DNA of 64,000 nt, taken from contig JADLSH010000218.1 of NCBI GenBank assembly GCA_016169945.1, forward strand, positions 496,001-560,000, written 5' to 3'. The first letter of the stretch is position 1. The number at the start of each line of letters is the position of its first letter. The notes beneath the pieces were generated by a model. That model saw only the letters and a list, made by a program, of their open reading frames with translations. It was not told the DNA's origin and did no database searches. Positions 21,370-34,545 of this stretch are shown here, piece by piece. The stretch comes from Trachythela sp. YZ-2020 (taxonomy: Eukaryota > Cnidaria > Anthozoa > Malacalcyonacea > Clavulariidae). A program made the position numbers and the translations under genes.

Positions 21370-22339
21370 AAGGGACTGGTCATAATTTAGCAGAGGGAGT
21401 GAGGAGTGGAAAAGGTAGGGGGTCTAGCTGCAAAAAAGGGGGTTGCACAAAGTATTGAGGGGGGTCACCTGTTTTCGTGCTTGCTCAAATTCTGCTATAC
21501 AAACCTCAGGACCACTTAGAGTCCCCAGAGAGTGGGAAGCAAAGGGGGAAATTTCAGGCTCTGGCCCAGAATAAAAATTGAGTTAAATATATATATGTTA
21601 TTTACCGGCTGGGAGGTCCGTACTGGAAAAATATTTTCCCGAAGTCTCAGAAGCGGCCCGAGACCGAAGGTCGAGGGCCGCTTCTGAGAAAATATTTTTC
21701 CAGTACGGACCGACCAGAACGGTAAATAACGTGTTTATTTTTTCGTGTTTATTTCTTCACTCCTTTGTTTGTTTTGGCGCGAAAGTTGAGAGGTCCGTAC
21801 TGGTGTGATACGGACCTCGTACTCAGCCAATCAAAAGGCTCTATTTTAGTTACGGACCTGAGTTACGGACCTCAAAAAAAATAAGCATAGATATTACTTT
21901 CAAAATGTCTCCCAGAATGCAGACATTGCCGTTCCCAATCCCTTAGATTTCAAAATTTTCAGGAGGATGCCCCTGTTTAAACGTACATATATAAGTATAA
22001 TTGTCCTAGGCATTAAAGGATATGGATACTGTTGTTCCATTCTATTGACAGACGGTCATTTAGTGTTAATATTTAAAACAGGCTAAAATATAGTAAAGTC
22101 ACTATTGCTCCTTAAGCGAAGATACATTGCTGAAAGGTTATTAAACTGGGTCCATTTTATGCTGGTTAAGGATCGTGCAAGAGAGAGGGTAGACATTTGT
22201 TCAGTCATGAGCAAGAGGGGGTCATCATTTTTCATGCTTTTAGGCAAGGCAGGGTTGCCCACTCTCACTCCTAGAATTTTTTTTATTACACCTACTGCCC
22301 CCTCCCCAACCCCTCCCTGCTAAATTATGAACAGACCCT
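21370..22339. mobile_element. Non-autonomous TIR element (about 970 bp)
   Basis: Left end AGGGACTGGTCATAATTTAG and right end (inverse) AGGGTCTGTTCATAATTTAG, continuing GCAGRGGGAG. The subterminal regions are G-rich on the left and C-rich on the right, as in the elements at 48.4 and 50.7 kb. It contains a nested snapback (21598-21731) and a second, shorter inverted pair around GGTCCGTACTGGTGTGATAC. No coding sequence. Confidence 0.65.
21598..21731. mobile_element. Snapback MITE (hairpin 3)
   Basis: Palindrome of about 134 bases: arms GTTATTTACCG...CGGTAAATAAC, through GGTCCGTACTGGAAAAATAT, to CAGAAGCGGCCC. The loop GAGACCGAAGGTCGAGGGC is CpG-rich, as in hairpins 1, 2 and 4. Confidence 0.85.
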
Positions 22340-24361
22340 ACGGTCGAAATTCATTCATCTACAACTATCATAAAATGATGTGATGTACTTTTATCTTCAA
22401 ATAACTTGTTGCTTCGGCTGGAAAATTCGCAAAACACAATTCGTCCCTAAGTCAAAAATCGGGCGGGGGGGGGGAGGTTACAACTTTTCTATGACTCTGT
22501 TTAGTCCGGTATAAACACAATTTTGCTTGTTTTCAAAGTGAATGTGTACTGTCTGAGTAAAGATTATACTCTATTCAAAATGAGACCAATTGTTTTCTCA
22601 GAAAATAAGCTTGAAATCGTTATATATATATATATAAAATGTAGGACGTCAACCCCCTGGATTTTATTGTTTCAGATTCAAGTTCACCCAGTTTCTGCAT
22701 AATTCCTTTACCCATGCACTGGAATAGTTTTCAAGCAGACTGTTTCACCAGGTTCTTAGAGTCATGTAGCAGCTCTAATAAGATGTTCTGTGATTGGCCA
22801 ATGTACTATATATTAACAAAATTATTCATATATAATATTAACAGTGTTATCAATATTATGTTGTATATAATTATGTCATTTTGGTTGTCCGAGATAGATA
22901 TATAGATTTCTATAAGGGGTTATAGTAAATATGGGTAGCGAGAGTAGCAAAGGTAACAAGATAAATATATAGATTCCTATAGGGGATTATGGTAAATATG
23001 GGTCACGCTTGACAAAAATGCACGCAAAGGCGCCATAATGTCGTTGCCACTATTATATCAACGCACTGCGATACAGTCTACTCTCAATTCTTCTAATCTT
23101 TAAACCGAAAGCAAGGTTAACGGGAACTATACAGGCGAAGAAGTAGTCATATTTAAAGAGGAGTCTTATAGTCAGTACCAGAATGGACGTATCTGTCAGA
23201 TGTGAAGGATTATCACGATTATGCCTTGGTACATTTAATTATTGACCTCGAACATTCTATTCTATCTTTATTTTTTACCTATACTGTTGGATTCCTCTTA
23301 TATATACACAACTACGTGTAGTATTTTATAGATAGTAAAGTTTTAGCCGAGTACCAGGTGTGGCCCTGGCTTGACTCACCCAGTATCATGCTTAAATTGG
23401 GTTGGTACTGTATTTCTCATGTAAACATACGTGAAATTTGTTTTGGCAATGTGAGCTAGCCCGGATATGACAGCTGGCTGGCCTCCATATAAACAGCCCC
23501 CAATCTGTTCCAGTTGGTTCAAAGCCCATTAAGTTGCCCTGAATAGTGCAAATCAGGCTGTAAGCCACTTCCAGGCAATATGCTAAATGGATTATTGTGT
23601 AAAATTGAGATTATATTATATCCACTTTACACAGTAAGCCATTTTGAGTAGACGATACAAACAACTGGGTTTTATACATGATTCTATTTCTCAGAAGTGT
23701 CATCTATAAATTATGGTGTTTATTTACTCTTAACCGACCGACGGAACGCGCTGTATTTACGATCAGTTGTTTCAAATGTAAATATCTCCAGACGTGTTTA
23801 CTCTCTACAAACGGGATATGCGTCATTCGATAGCTTATGACTTCCTCTTTAAAATTATATTTGGTTTGTCCCGGTTCATATTACATATCCAAATTAATTT
23901 GCATACATGTTCATAAATTATCTAAAAATTTTACAATTATTGTTGATATAAATCTGAATTGCCAGAACAGGATTTAGAATTTCCAAGCAAGTGTTACACA
24001 AAAGTTGTAGCTCATTAAAAAATGAATATTGTTGGAAAGTTTCATTGCCTTTGAAGAAGTAGAACCATTTTTGTTTTTATTTTTTGAAAGTCGCATACAA
24101 AGTGCCGAAATCGTTAAAATTTAATTCCCGCACGCGAAATAAATTATGAAATGCCATATAAGGTCAGTGTTGTTTGCTATAAACCAATGAAAATCCGCCA
24201 TCTAGGCAATGACATGACGAGGAATCGATTGCCGGTACTTTCAAAGCGATAGGGTGCAAGGTCACGGAGATTTAGCTTTCCGAAGTTGTCCGAGCATGCG
24301 CCGAAGCGTGTCGCTTCGCAACAAAGAAAGCATTTTCACGAGAATTGCCGTAAAAGGGCTA
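22340..24361. other. Gene-free stretch with a 68-bp direct repeat
   Basis: No coding evidence. A short tandem pair lies at 22897-22937 and 22965-23005 (both GATTYCTATARGGGRTTAT followed by RGTAAATATGGGT), and a (TA)n tract at 22620. Just before the next element, 24180-24300 has a CCAAT box and CpG-richer sequence that might be a promoter. No transcript can be traced. Confidence 0.4.
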
Positions 24362-27300
24362 TAGGCCGTCAGCTAGTGCACCAAAAGATGGCTAGAAAAC
24401 GAATTTCATTGGACACCTCGCTAAGCTAAAATAAAATAACTTACTCTTATAGATTAAAACACGCTGAATCTAAATCTAAAAAGTTCTTGCCGATATAACC
24501 TGCAGTTTTTTTGTATTTCTCGATTGAAATCTTAAAAATTCACTGTCGCGTGATTATGTTTATTATCAGTTTCGCGAAAACACATCTTTCAAAAACCATA
24601 CTTCCTGTACGAACATGCGCCGATTATCTGCCGGTTGCTATTCGACTTACAGGCGACAGCTGTTTGAGGCATGGTTTTTTATTTTCTTATGCATTTGTCA
24701 ATGTGCGAGAAAGATCATATTGCATATCTTCGGTTATTCTGCCTGTTTCACCTAAACTTCGAATTTCAGATGTGTTCTATTGTATTCCTACATTTAAGCA
24801 ATAGTTTTAAGTTATAGTTTCAAGATACCATGCAGCGCAAACGGAAAGCTTTTAACTAAAGAATGGTTCTGCTGCTTGCCATCAAGAATAATGACAACAT
24901 CATGCTGTCTACCTTCATTTAAAGCCATTGTGAACATTTGGCACAAGTTTTTATCTTTATAATATTATACGCTTGCGCTTTGTCTAAATACTATGTCTAT
25001 ATATATTATTTATATTCCTCATTGTTCACTGCAATATATATACATATATACACAGTGTTTATTAGTTCTAAATTATAGAACATATTTGTTTTATGTATTT
25101 TTAAGATCCCAAACGTCTTGCTACTATGTATGGTCAATGCAGAACCAGAGATTTCTCAATGTAAAAGTTTTTGCACACCTGGGATGTGCTTTGATATAAA
25201 CAATTTTTATACTCTACAAATCTATCCCCTAAATTTCATTGTTTTTAATATCTATTTGGTCAATTTTGTGACCCTTACTGCTTCTTGACATGCCCTTGGA
25301 AACAGTTTTGCAGCCTTGCTCCTAGATTTGTAGCTTCTGCACCACCGATACCTCATCACGAACAGCCCTTGAACTCTCTAGCTGCAGGTGTCTTGTAACC
25401 AGGTGTCTTGTACCATCAGTTGCTACATTGTTATGTGGCCGGAGCATATGATTGCTGTATTCAGAATTTTGAGGTGGCATAGCAAAGCAAAGTGCCTACT
25501 AATTGTGAGGCAGATTTATTATATAATTTATAATGGGTAGACTACCCCATCTATTATGCCTCCTGTTAACTTGTTAAGCAGCAATAGAAAAGCAAACCTT
25601 AAGTTAGGCAAGGCCTTCAATCAGTTAGCCACATATACATCAGTGCAAATACTGCAAAACAATATAATGTATATTATTTGCACAGATATAGATCAGGGTT
25701 TACAGGTCGAAAGCCTTGTCGAGAAAATAAATGTGGTATTTTAAACAAACAAAACAATGATAGGGTGTAATAATGTAATTTATTATATGGCAAGTGCTTG
25801 TTTTGGTAAATCTCGCAATCTGATTGGTCGCTGACGAGGCAGGATTTTCCCGTATTGCCCACGGGCAATAGGGTATTCTTATTGCCCTGCGACGACTTGG
25901 ACACATTTCAAACCAATAAAAGCATTAAAAAATCCTTAAAAATAATTTAAAACAATGAAAAATAAACGGAAAATACGGAAAAGGGATAACTACAAGGGAT
26001 AAAATCAAGTTTTGTTGGCTCAAGTCGAAATATTAAGGTAAATTTTACGATGTTTTTTAACTAAAACAATCAAGAATATTTTTGTTTTTTCGAACATGCA
26101 AAGTTGTTTTTGTCCTTGATCCGATAGCTCAATATCACACGATGGTCGGTTGCTATGCAATTTGCTCCCGGAAGCGCGGGCTCCAATTTATCCAGCGGGG
26201 TTGTTGTTTAAAACAAAATGGCGTCGTCTTGCTTATAACAGAAAAAATGCCCTAAATCGAGTTAGAATTTTCTGCCTCTCACAATAGAATTGTATAGTTG
26301 TTTTCGCATATTTATAAACTTAAATATTTGCATAGAAATATTTTCATAATTTTGCTTACCTGTCATTGTCTTGAAGAAACGAAACTATGCAAACAATTTA
26401 CTTATGTAAGACAGTTTATCACTCACATTGCGGGAAATGCTTGAATGGAATCTACAAATACTCCTGTCGTTCTCGCTATTAATCTGTTTATTAGACTATT
26501 TTTTTTAGTTTAATCCTTTCTTAACTCACATCTTCAATAATAATTCCCAAGAGTTCTATAGCTGATGCGGGTTTGATTGAGTAAAATGTATGTTGATGTT
26601 CACTGATTCAATGAGTTATAACATGTATAACTAAAAGCTGTTAAACAAAAAATCTGTAATAATATCTGTGTTTGGAGGTATATGCACACTACAACAATGA
26701 CAATATAAGAAACACAGCATGTCCAGCCTGCTAACTACAGTAGTGTGTATTAGCAATAATCGTGCAGAACCAAAAAGCAGAGATCAAGTTATGACTTTGG
26801 TTCTGGGCTTACCAACGATACAATTATGGGCTTCCATAAATGTAAACATTTGAAGTAGGCAATAAATGCTCACATACAAATACAACTGTAAGAATGAAGC
26901 GAGTAACTGATTCTCTCTGACTATTAATATACGCAGTCTTACTTCAACTCTATAGCTATTTTCAGTAACCATTTAATATTACAGTGTGAAAAGAGAGACA
27001 AGTCTAATATATTAAGAGACCAATTGATACTATAATTAACACCACTAGAATTTGTTGCTATATTTCTAAGCAATCCCGCAGCCTTTCGCAGTTAGATTTA
27101 TGCCAATAACCCATGTGTACGACGCACGATCGGCATTTATCGTAGTAAATCAACGAGCTTGAAGACACGCAACAGGAGGCGAAGTACGCAAATATGGCGC
27201 AACACGAAACCACCAAATGTCTAATGCATTCGTCGAAGAGATTTCTTTCTTGGCAGCTGTTTAATAACGTCTGCGGTTCAAATGTCTTTTCTGCATGCAC

Positions 27301-29323
27301 ATCTATATCTTTCGTTTGAAAATTTTCTTTAGATTTACGTCTAAGCAACAAATTTATGTGAAAAACAACAAAATATGCCAAAATTCCCGACCTTCTTGTT
27401 GATTTCTCGCGAATATGTGCGAGTCACGAAAAATTTTCAAACGGGGATTGTGGGACTGACAAAAACGCTACTGTGTGACCCATAGACAGGACTGTTTTTC
27501 CATCAGGGCGCGATATCCTTCGACCGAAAGACAGAAAAAAATGGGTATAGTTGACCACATTTTTCTCGAATTTCCAAACCATTTATATCTAAGGTAACAA
27601 GCAGTGCTTTAAAATGGTAAACATACTATCCGTTAAATAAAAAATATAATGAAATTGTTTAAAGAGCGGCGAAGACGGAGGGGTCAAAAGTGTTGTAATT
27701 TTTCCGTGCAAGTATTTATAGCTTGGAGTCTGGGAACTAACATTCTTACGCAATATGACTCCGGGAGCATTTCACATAGCAACCGACCATCGTGTCACTA
27801 TATTTTCTATTAATTTTATATTTTATTCTATAAATGGTACTGTAGAGTAGTTTTACTAAGCTAAGATTAGATAAATTTGTAAAAAACTAAGACAAATTCG
27901 TATCATTGAAATTATTTTGACATTTGAAAATGACCGGCTTTGAGTTTCGGACTTTGTACTTTGCCCTCGCGTGACCAATTTTTGGCAAAATGAATTGTTT
28001 TTTGTTGTCTGAAATGCCATATAATAAACAACTTACTAACTTCGACTGTTCGGTCTGTACGGTAAAATATCAAGCCTCGGTCTTGCTGTATTGACCTCGC
28101 TATCGCTCGGTCAATACAGCAAGACCTCAGCTTGATATTTTACCGTACAGACCTCACGCTCAGTTAGTAAGTAGTATGTATTTTGTAAATACTGATTATT
28201 AATTGTAAATAAAACAATTCCAATTGAAACAAAATTGCAATATTGTCTGGTACTGTTCATTTATTGAGATAAGAACGTTCAAGGTACCAACACCTTGCAC
28301 AAACCCTCTGTACATATTCAAAAGAGGAGATATATGCATATATATCACACGATTCACGTCTGTATTCTCACGTCCATATTCGGTTGGGCTATTCTGCCCT
28401 GTTGACATGCTTTCAACTGATGTTTCACTGGTGATATAAAACCTTATCAAACGCCGTGGCAGATGGATAATAAATATAGAGTCTTCAGATTATTTATAGT
28501 ATTCTTGTGCTTTGCATCGTTTATTGAAGCAATTATGTATAAGCCAAGCTTTTTTAATAGTCAATTCGTTGTGTGTGGCCAAGTGGCAAGTGTTTTGATT
28601 TCGTGTGTTTTCTCAGACCTTGTTGACCTTGTTATAGGCCATCCTTCGCAGACTTTGTCGCACAAACTACAAGGAAATAACTTCTCTCCGTCAATTTTTT
28701 TAGCGCATCAGAAAATTGGGCAATAGCCATAGATACCTGAAAGTTAAACGGATCTTCGTATTCGAAGTAGGGCGAACGCTAATGTCAGGAAAGTATCCTC
28801 GTGTTGGCCTTCGTTTCCCGGTCGAAAACTACATTATCCATTGTCAATATGCCTTACAAAGCCCTCGATATCTTCACGAAGCTCTATTGTTTCTATATTA
28901 CGCTTCATCGCTGTCAAAAAAAAACATTCAAACGATGAGAAAAAAGGTTATTTTATCGGAAACCTGATATGAATTAAATACGTAACATTTTGTTCACAAA
29001 TGTTTTGTACATCACTATTTTGTATATCTTAAAATGACCCGAGATATGCCCGAGTTGTAGGCGGTATGCAGGCTATTGGTCTGATTCTTACGAAACGCTT
29101 TTTGAACGATGAGTGTTTCACGGAATTGCTAATAAACATAGTTCAAAACAGTGAATTTTTTAAGATTTCAATCGAGAAATACAAAAAAACTGCAGGGTAT
29201 ATCGACAAGAACTTTTTAGATTTGGATTCAGCGTGTTTTAATCTATAAGAATATGTAAAGTTCTTTTAGCTTAGCGAGGTGTCCAATGAAACTAAACGTT
29301 TTGGTGCACTAGCTGACGGCCTA
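24362..29323. mobile_element. Large TIR-bounded element (about 5 kb), coding part unrecognised
   Basis: Bases 24362-24590 return inverted at about 29100-29323. The ends are TAGGCCGTCAGCTAGTGCAC, with blocks TCGATTGAAATCTTAAAAA and TTGGACACCTCGCTAAGCTA conserved. CTA flanks both ends (24359-24361, 29324-29326), a 3-base target duplication; TA would also fit if the end is GGCCGTC. The interior has no recognisable transposase. Two modest frames (minus 27381-27058, Cys-rich; plus 28463-28726) are unproven. Inside, 26136-26175 and 27757-27795 form another inverted pair, and hairpin 4 is nested at 28031. It is probably non-autonomous or gutted. Confidence 0.6.
28031..28172. mobile_element. Snapback MITE (hairpin 4)
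   Basis: Arms ACTTACTAAC...GTTAGTAAGT, with GGTCTGTACGGTAAAATATC and GTCTTGCTGTATTGACC paired in inverse. The loop is TCGCTATCGCTCGG. About 142 bases, same plan as hairpins 1-3. Confidence 0.85.
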
Positions 29324-30215
29324 CTAGATTACGTCGTAATGTAATAAGCATGGCATCAAACTAAAGGGATTGGAAATCCCCGTCGAATGGTGGTATTTAC
29401 GAGTTTGTAGTGTTTAAACCAAAGGTAGGAAAGCGAAATGAATATTTAATTAGTTTGTATTATTGTTAATTTGTAAACAATACAAACTTCAGAGGTCTTT
29501 GAAAGGGGCTAAATCGGCCGCATAGCGTTGTAAACAAACACAATTTACTTCTCTAAAGTGATCGAACGGTGGTATTGCCATCTACATAGCATGCACTGAA
29601 CCGAAGATATGAACCTGCAAAGTCATAAATCACAGGAGTCATATTTAACATACAGTACAGTACTGAAACTAATGAACTTAAAAATTGGGATGAAATGTAC
29701 ATACAAATACTAATCACCGAGTGCGAGGGTGCTAATTCCGCTCGGATCCACCCGGGTATGTGACAACATAGCGGGATGCAAAGTTGTCCGCCATTATGCA
29801 ATGGACGGTTTTATACGTTATGCGCATGCGCGAGTTCAGGCCGAGAGAAAACTGTTTTGTACTCGGGAGTCGGGACATAAACAGACAAACAAAGTCTCTA
29901 AAACGAGATAAACGAAAATTATTTAGAGGAACAGGAGGAAAAAAACAGTCAAAAGACCGAAGAAAGATTTTCGAGTTTTAAAGCGTTTTAAACGCGTAAG
30001 TGTCTATTTGTATACTTGCTTTTGCCGTATTGGCATGCAGTATATTGTAGTTTGTGGATTTGAAAATGCGTAGGTCATCCTGTGTGTTCAATACAACATT
30101 GATTAATCTTAAAAGGTATTTTAGTATTAATTCAAATACGTTATAGAATAAGAAACAACATATTAAATCTCAAAACAAGTGCGAAAAGAAGTATAAAAAT
30201 ACTATTATAACCAGG
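29324..30215 (+). other. Gene-poor stretch with a promoter-like CpG patch
   Basis: At 29821-29832 TGCGCATGCGCG matches the NRF-1 site, common in animal core promoters. A Lys/Arg-rich open frame follows (29784-29981). A strong splice donor GTAAGT lies at 29997-30002 after AAACGC. Together this could be a first exon of a host gene read to the right, but no partner exon was found before the repeat at 30216, so I do not call a gene. Confidence 0.3.
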
Positions 30216-30752
30216 AGTTACTATCGCAAGCAAAGTGCTGCCTTGACGCCCAAACTGCATGCAAAATTCCCTGACCCAATTAGTAATATTCAACGTATTT
30301 ATATTGCTAACGACACACTGTATGTATAGATTTATTTTGTTGTCCAAACGATGACATTACAACAGTGTGATTACAACACTGTGATTATCGTAAATAATAA
30401 TATATAAGAAGTACACTTGTGGTTTTCAAAGCCACATATCAGAGTGTTCAGACTATTGTCAATGGAATTGTTGGTACCAACATTATTGATCCTGTCATTA
30501 GAAATCATTCTTTACTTCAAACTGTCAATTGCATGTAAAGTGTAGAGACAATGTCTTTTAATATCTTTATGGTGCAATAATAGTTTGCATGTTGTCTGTG
30601 TTCATAAGATATTGATACTGCACTTGCCATGTGCTAAACAAACATGTCACAACAGTCAAGATTTGTTCCCAATCTGTAGATATTTCATTTCATATTTATT
30701 TAGCATTTGGTTCCATCAATGTTCATCTGTACTGTCCAGTGAGCTGTCAAAA

Positions 30753-31078
30753 TGGGCTATTCCATTTAATATCCGTACTTCCCCATATCGAGGGCAAGGG
30801 TTTTTCTACATCCTTGAAGAATTCCTGACTTTCAACAGCCCCCCTGAGGAATTTGGTATTTACAACACCTACCCCTGAAAAATTCCTGTCTTACAGCTAT
30901 TAACCCTGAAGAAATTGACTGCTACCCCCTGAAGAATGGATTTTTTTTACTCAACCCTGAAGAATTCCAAGCCTAAATAGTCCCTACTCCTAAAGAATTC
31001 CAAGGCAAAATAGCCCTCACCCCTGAAGAATTCCTGGTTCCTCGATAGGGGTACATGGTTATTAAATGGTATAGCCCA
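30753..31078. mobile_element. Short TIR element with 15-mer repeats (copy B)
   Basis: Sister of 2636-2962: ends GGGCTATTCCATTTAATA and ATTAAATGGTATAGCCC, interior repeats CCCTGAAGAATTCC in one orientation. Present at the same place in both copies of the host element, so it was inserted before they split. Confidence 0.7.
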
Positions 31079-31339
31079 ATACATGATTATACAGCAAACC
31101 AACATAATAGTATCTCTCTCCGAAACAATTGTGAACAGGGATCCACATGACATATATATGTTGGAAATATATCATTCTTTATATTGCAGATTTCATCCCA
31201 TTACAGACGATGTAATATATCCATATTATTTTGTAACAACCATTTTGTCCATGTAAATATACATTTCTGAGATGGCACCATTAAACTCAATGAGAATTCC
31301 AAAACTATATAACAAAAAAGGAATAATTAGTACATGAAA

Positions 31340-31735
31340 TTGACCTGTGCATCGCCTCTACCACAATGGGTAAATCAATAATATCTGTGCCTCAACGGGC
31401 TCTATGACTACAGCTAGATCACTATTTGTCACCGTCATAGGTGGGGTTGTTTTTGCCTGCACAGGCGATATATTAACTGTGTCGCTCACAGACCGACATA
31501 TCTCGTAAGAAAGCATGTTTGAACATGAAACACTAACAACTTTTGGTAAGTTATCTATAGATAAAAATTCGACACCTGGGTCTAGGATTATTAAGCCACT
31601 ACTCAAAGCTTTTAAGTACATTTGGTCTCGTTGTATTATAAGACATTATATATTGTTGATTTCGACCACTCGATCAATGGCGTATTTCGTGCTGTTAAAA
31701 TCGCCGATAAAGTCATGAAAGCACATTGGTTGCCT
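31340..31735 (-). pseudogene. Degraded coding region with peptide repeats, copy B
   Basis: Minus strand. FIGDFNSTKYAIDRVVEI is followed, after a stop and frame break, by MYLKALSSGLIILDPG, VEFLSIDNLPKVVSV and ISPVQAKTTPPMTVTN. Then comes a single AVVIEPVEAQ repeat. It parallels 2950-3640 but has one peptide repeat where copy A has several. Family unknown. Confidence 0.45.
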
Positions 31736-33079
31736 CTAGAATGAACACTAAGAAAGAAATAAAGCCATACTTACCTGAATTTTTCAGAAAATATTTTGTT
31801 ATCATTAGCGTCCAGTATAAAAAGCTTGTAAAAAATCCAGCATGGAGGAAAACATGCGCGCGCAATACGAAATCTTATTCGAACTCCCCCCTCATTTTTC
31901 AAATGTTCTTCGAGCTTTTTTATTCCCCCGGAATTACGATAAACATCTTAACCGACGCCAAATCCAAATCTGGACAATATATAGCTCGGGTGAAAGACTG
32001 GGGCAAGTGAACTCTGGAGAAACCTTAGCACGTCAAGAATAGTGTGCTGCCTAGCCTGCCTCCCTACGGCGAGGCAGCAAAAACAGTTGAAGTTTTATGA
32101 AAATTTCGAAATGTTTTGTGAGACTTCTAAGGTTGAATTTTATAGTAAATCAAAGCTAAAAGAGTACGTAAAACATACCTACTTTAAATAGTTGGGCAAT
32201 TGATAATTTTATAGTTAAAATTAACAAATCTTATCAATATTTTACCATTTGGTACAAAGTAAAAGAAATATACAGTGTTGCGTGTTACCATGGTTAGAGC
32301 ATAGGCAGCCGAAATACTGTTGTAGATTCTTTTATTTATCAATTAAACATAGTAGAATAAAAACTCGTCTCATTCCCCTATATTAATCGCGCGCGCTTGC
32401 ACGTCATCTGTTGTGTTCATTTGTATATATATATTCCCAAGGTAGGCAAGAATATTTTAAATTTTACATCAAACACCTCAACACTTTGTCAAAATACCAA
32501 AAAACTACGAGGAGAACAGCCAAAAAAACATAAACACTTTGAAGACTGATAAATTTCCTACTTAATCACAAATTAATATATTTAAAAACGGTTTAGACAC
32601 GCAAGAAACGAGGCAAAGTCTACAAAGTTTTTTTCAATTTTAGCCGGCATTTTTTTTGTCCTGATGCGGGATACCTCAAACGGCTATGACGAAATATAAA
32701 ACGCAATCCTATTGGCTATCAAAAGTAAACAAACTTTGTCAAAAAAACAGCAACAGGAGGGAATGCATACTTTATAGTCAGAAAGTCAAAGACAAAGCCC
32801 GAAAAAAATAAACGAATACGCTCGTAAAAATATTTTTTTGTTTACTAAAAATTTGAAAACATGACATGTGAGCAAGAAAAGCAGAAGAGAGATTTGCCCG
32901 GTAAGCAAATATATCTTTCCTATTTTTTTGGCTAATTTAAAGCCACGTTTTATTGCCTAAACTAAAAAAAATTAAAAATGCTTTTCTGACTTATCAAATA
33001 TTCAATTACTTTACATGCAAAAGAAGAGCAAGTTGCTGCAGTTTTTCATGTTCTGGAAATGCAGAAACCCATTGGTTTG

Positions 33080-34135
33080 CAGGGCCGGGTGAAACGCGAA
33101 GCTTTCTTGCAGTCCAGAACAACAAAAAACACAAGCTTTTCCAGCCTTTTCGAACGTCGCTCGCGTGTCCATGCATATTTGCTGCTAGTGCATGTCAAAA
33201 ACCATTCATCCCAGACGATAATCGGCCGATTTAAAACCAAATCTCAACTCCATTTTAAAAGTAAAATGTCCATACATTCTATCCAGTCAAACACAGAGCT
33301 TTTTTGCAATCAAAAACAACAAAAAATACAAGCTTTTCAGCCTTTTCGAACGTCGCTCGTGTCCATATTTGCTGCTACAGTAAACCATCAAAAACCATTC
33401 ATTCCAGACGACAATTGGCCGATTTAAAACCAAATCTCAACTCCATTTTAGAAGCATAATGTCCATGCATTGTTTTAAATGAATTGCAATGCTTTCTTGC
33501 AGTCAAAAACAACAAAAACCACAAGCTTTTTAGCTTTTTCGAACGTGGCTCGTACGTGTCCATATTCGCTGCTATAGAGTAAGCCATCAAAAACCATTCA
33601 TTCCAGACGACAATCGGCAGAATTAAAACCAAATCTCAACTCCATTTTAAAAGTATGTAATTTAATGTCCATACGTTGTTTTCAATGAATTACAAAGCTT
33701 TTTTGCAGTCAAAAACAACAAAAAAACACAAGCTTTCAGCCTTTTCGAACATTTGGCTTCTCGTTGCGAGCACATCGCTTGAAAAATGTTTCAAAAAACC
33801 TGTTTGACAAGTTTCATGATCATGGGCAATGCATGGACATTCACAATGCATGGACATTATGCTTCTAAAATGAAGTTGAGATTTGGTTTTAAATCGGCCG
33901 ATTGTCGTCTGGAATGAATGGTTTTTGATGGTTTACTGTAGCAGGAAATATGGACACGAGCGACGTTCGAAAAGGCTGAAAAGCTTGTATTTTTTGTTGT
34001 TTTTGACTGCAATAAAGCTCTGTGTTTCACTGAATAGAATGTATGGACATTTTACTTTTAAAATGGAGTTGAGATTTGGTTTTAAATCGGCCGATTGCCG
34101 ATTATCGTCTGGGATGAATGGTTTTTGACACTCTA
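33080..34135. repeat. About 195-bp tandem units that flip orientation
   Basis: Units with AACCATTCATTCCAGACGA, then CCAAATCTCAACTCCATTTT and CAGCCTTTTCGAACGTCGCT. They occur in direct orientation at about 33200, 33394 and 33593, and inverted at about 33916 and 34118. The switch lies near 33800. The right TIR retains only a single inverse piece (38280-38370), so the array grew after the TIRs formed or shrank on one side. Confidence 0.85.
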
Positions 34136-34545
34136 GCAGCTGCGAGTAGATTACCCCCCCCCCCCCCATATAGCGAGGGAAGTAATTAGTATTCAGAATG
34201 ATTCCTGAGTGAATGCACGATGAATAATAATGAGCGTATTTACGCATGGTGAATATTAATGCGTAGCTACTCAGGGGTCGGACGTCTACGAAGACATATG
34301 TATACTGAGATCTGGTTGGTTTTTAAAAGAGTTTTCCCTATCTTCAAGTCATAGTGAAATCTAAACCTAAATTGAGAAAATTGCTTATCGATAACGTGCG
34401 TGCAAGAGTTCGTACTTAGTGTGCGTGCAAGAGTTCGTACTTAGCGTGCGTACAAAGCGTTGCGCCATGCCTATATTTTTTGCGTAATTGGTTGAATGCG
34501 AGTATACAAACTAAATGAATAGGGGTAGGTAACGTTTATTTTAAA

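Larger units (their letters stand above)
30216..32058. mobile_element. Non-autonomous element, copy B
   Basis: Second copy of the 1776-4058 element in the same orientation, lacking the internal inverted repeat. Its 3' stem is longer (TGCTGCCT...AGGCAGCA). It is not flanked by palindrome arms, showing that the element moves independently of them. Confidence 0.75.

Noticed and set aside
27058..27381. Cys-rich minus-strand frame of 107 codons inside the 24.4-29.3 kb element
   Set aside because: No recognisable motif, no second exon and no conservation evidence; could be the start of a transposase but cannot be supported.
26136..27795. Inner inverted pair GATGGTCGGTTGCTATG as a further nested transposon
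   Set aside because: Only about 38 bases match, no target duplication is visible and ends cannot be defined; kept as a note within the larger element.
28463..28726. 87-codon frame with a signal-peptide-like start (RLFIVFLCFASFIEA)
   Set aside because: Hydrophobic starts are common by chance in A+T-rich DNA; no domain or splice partner found.
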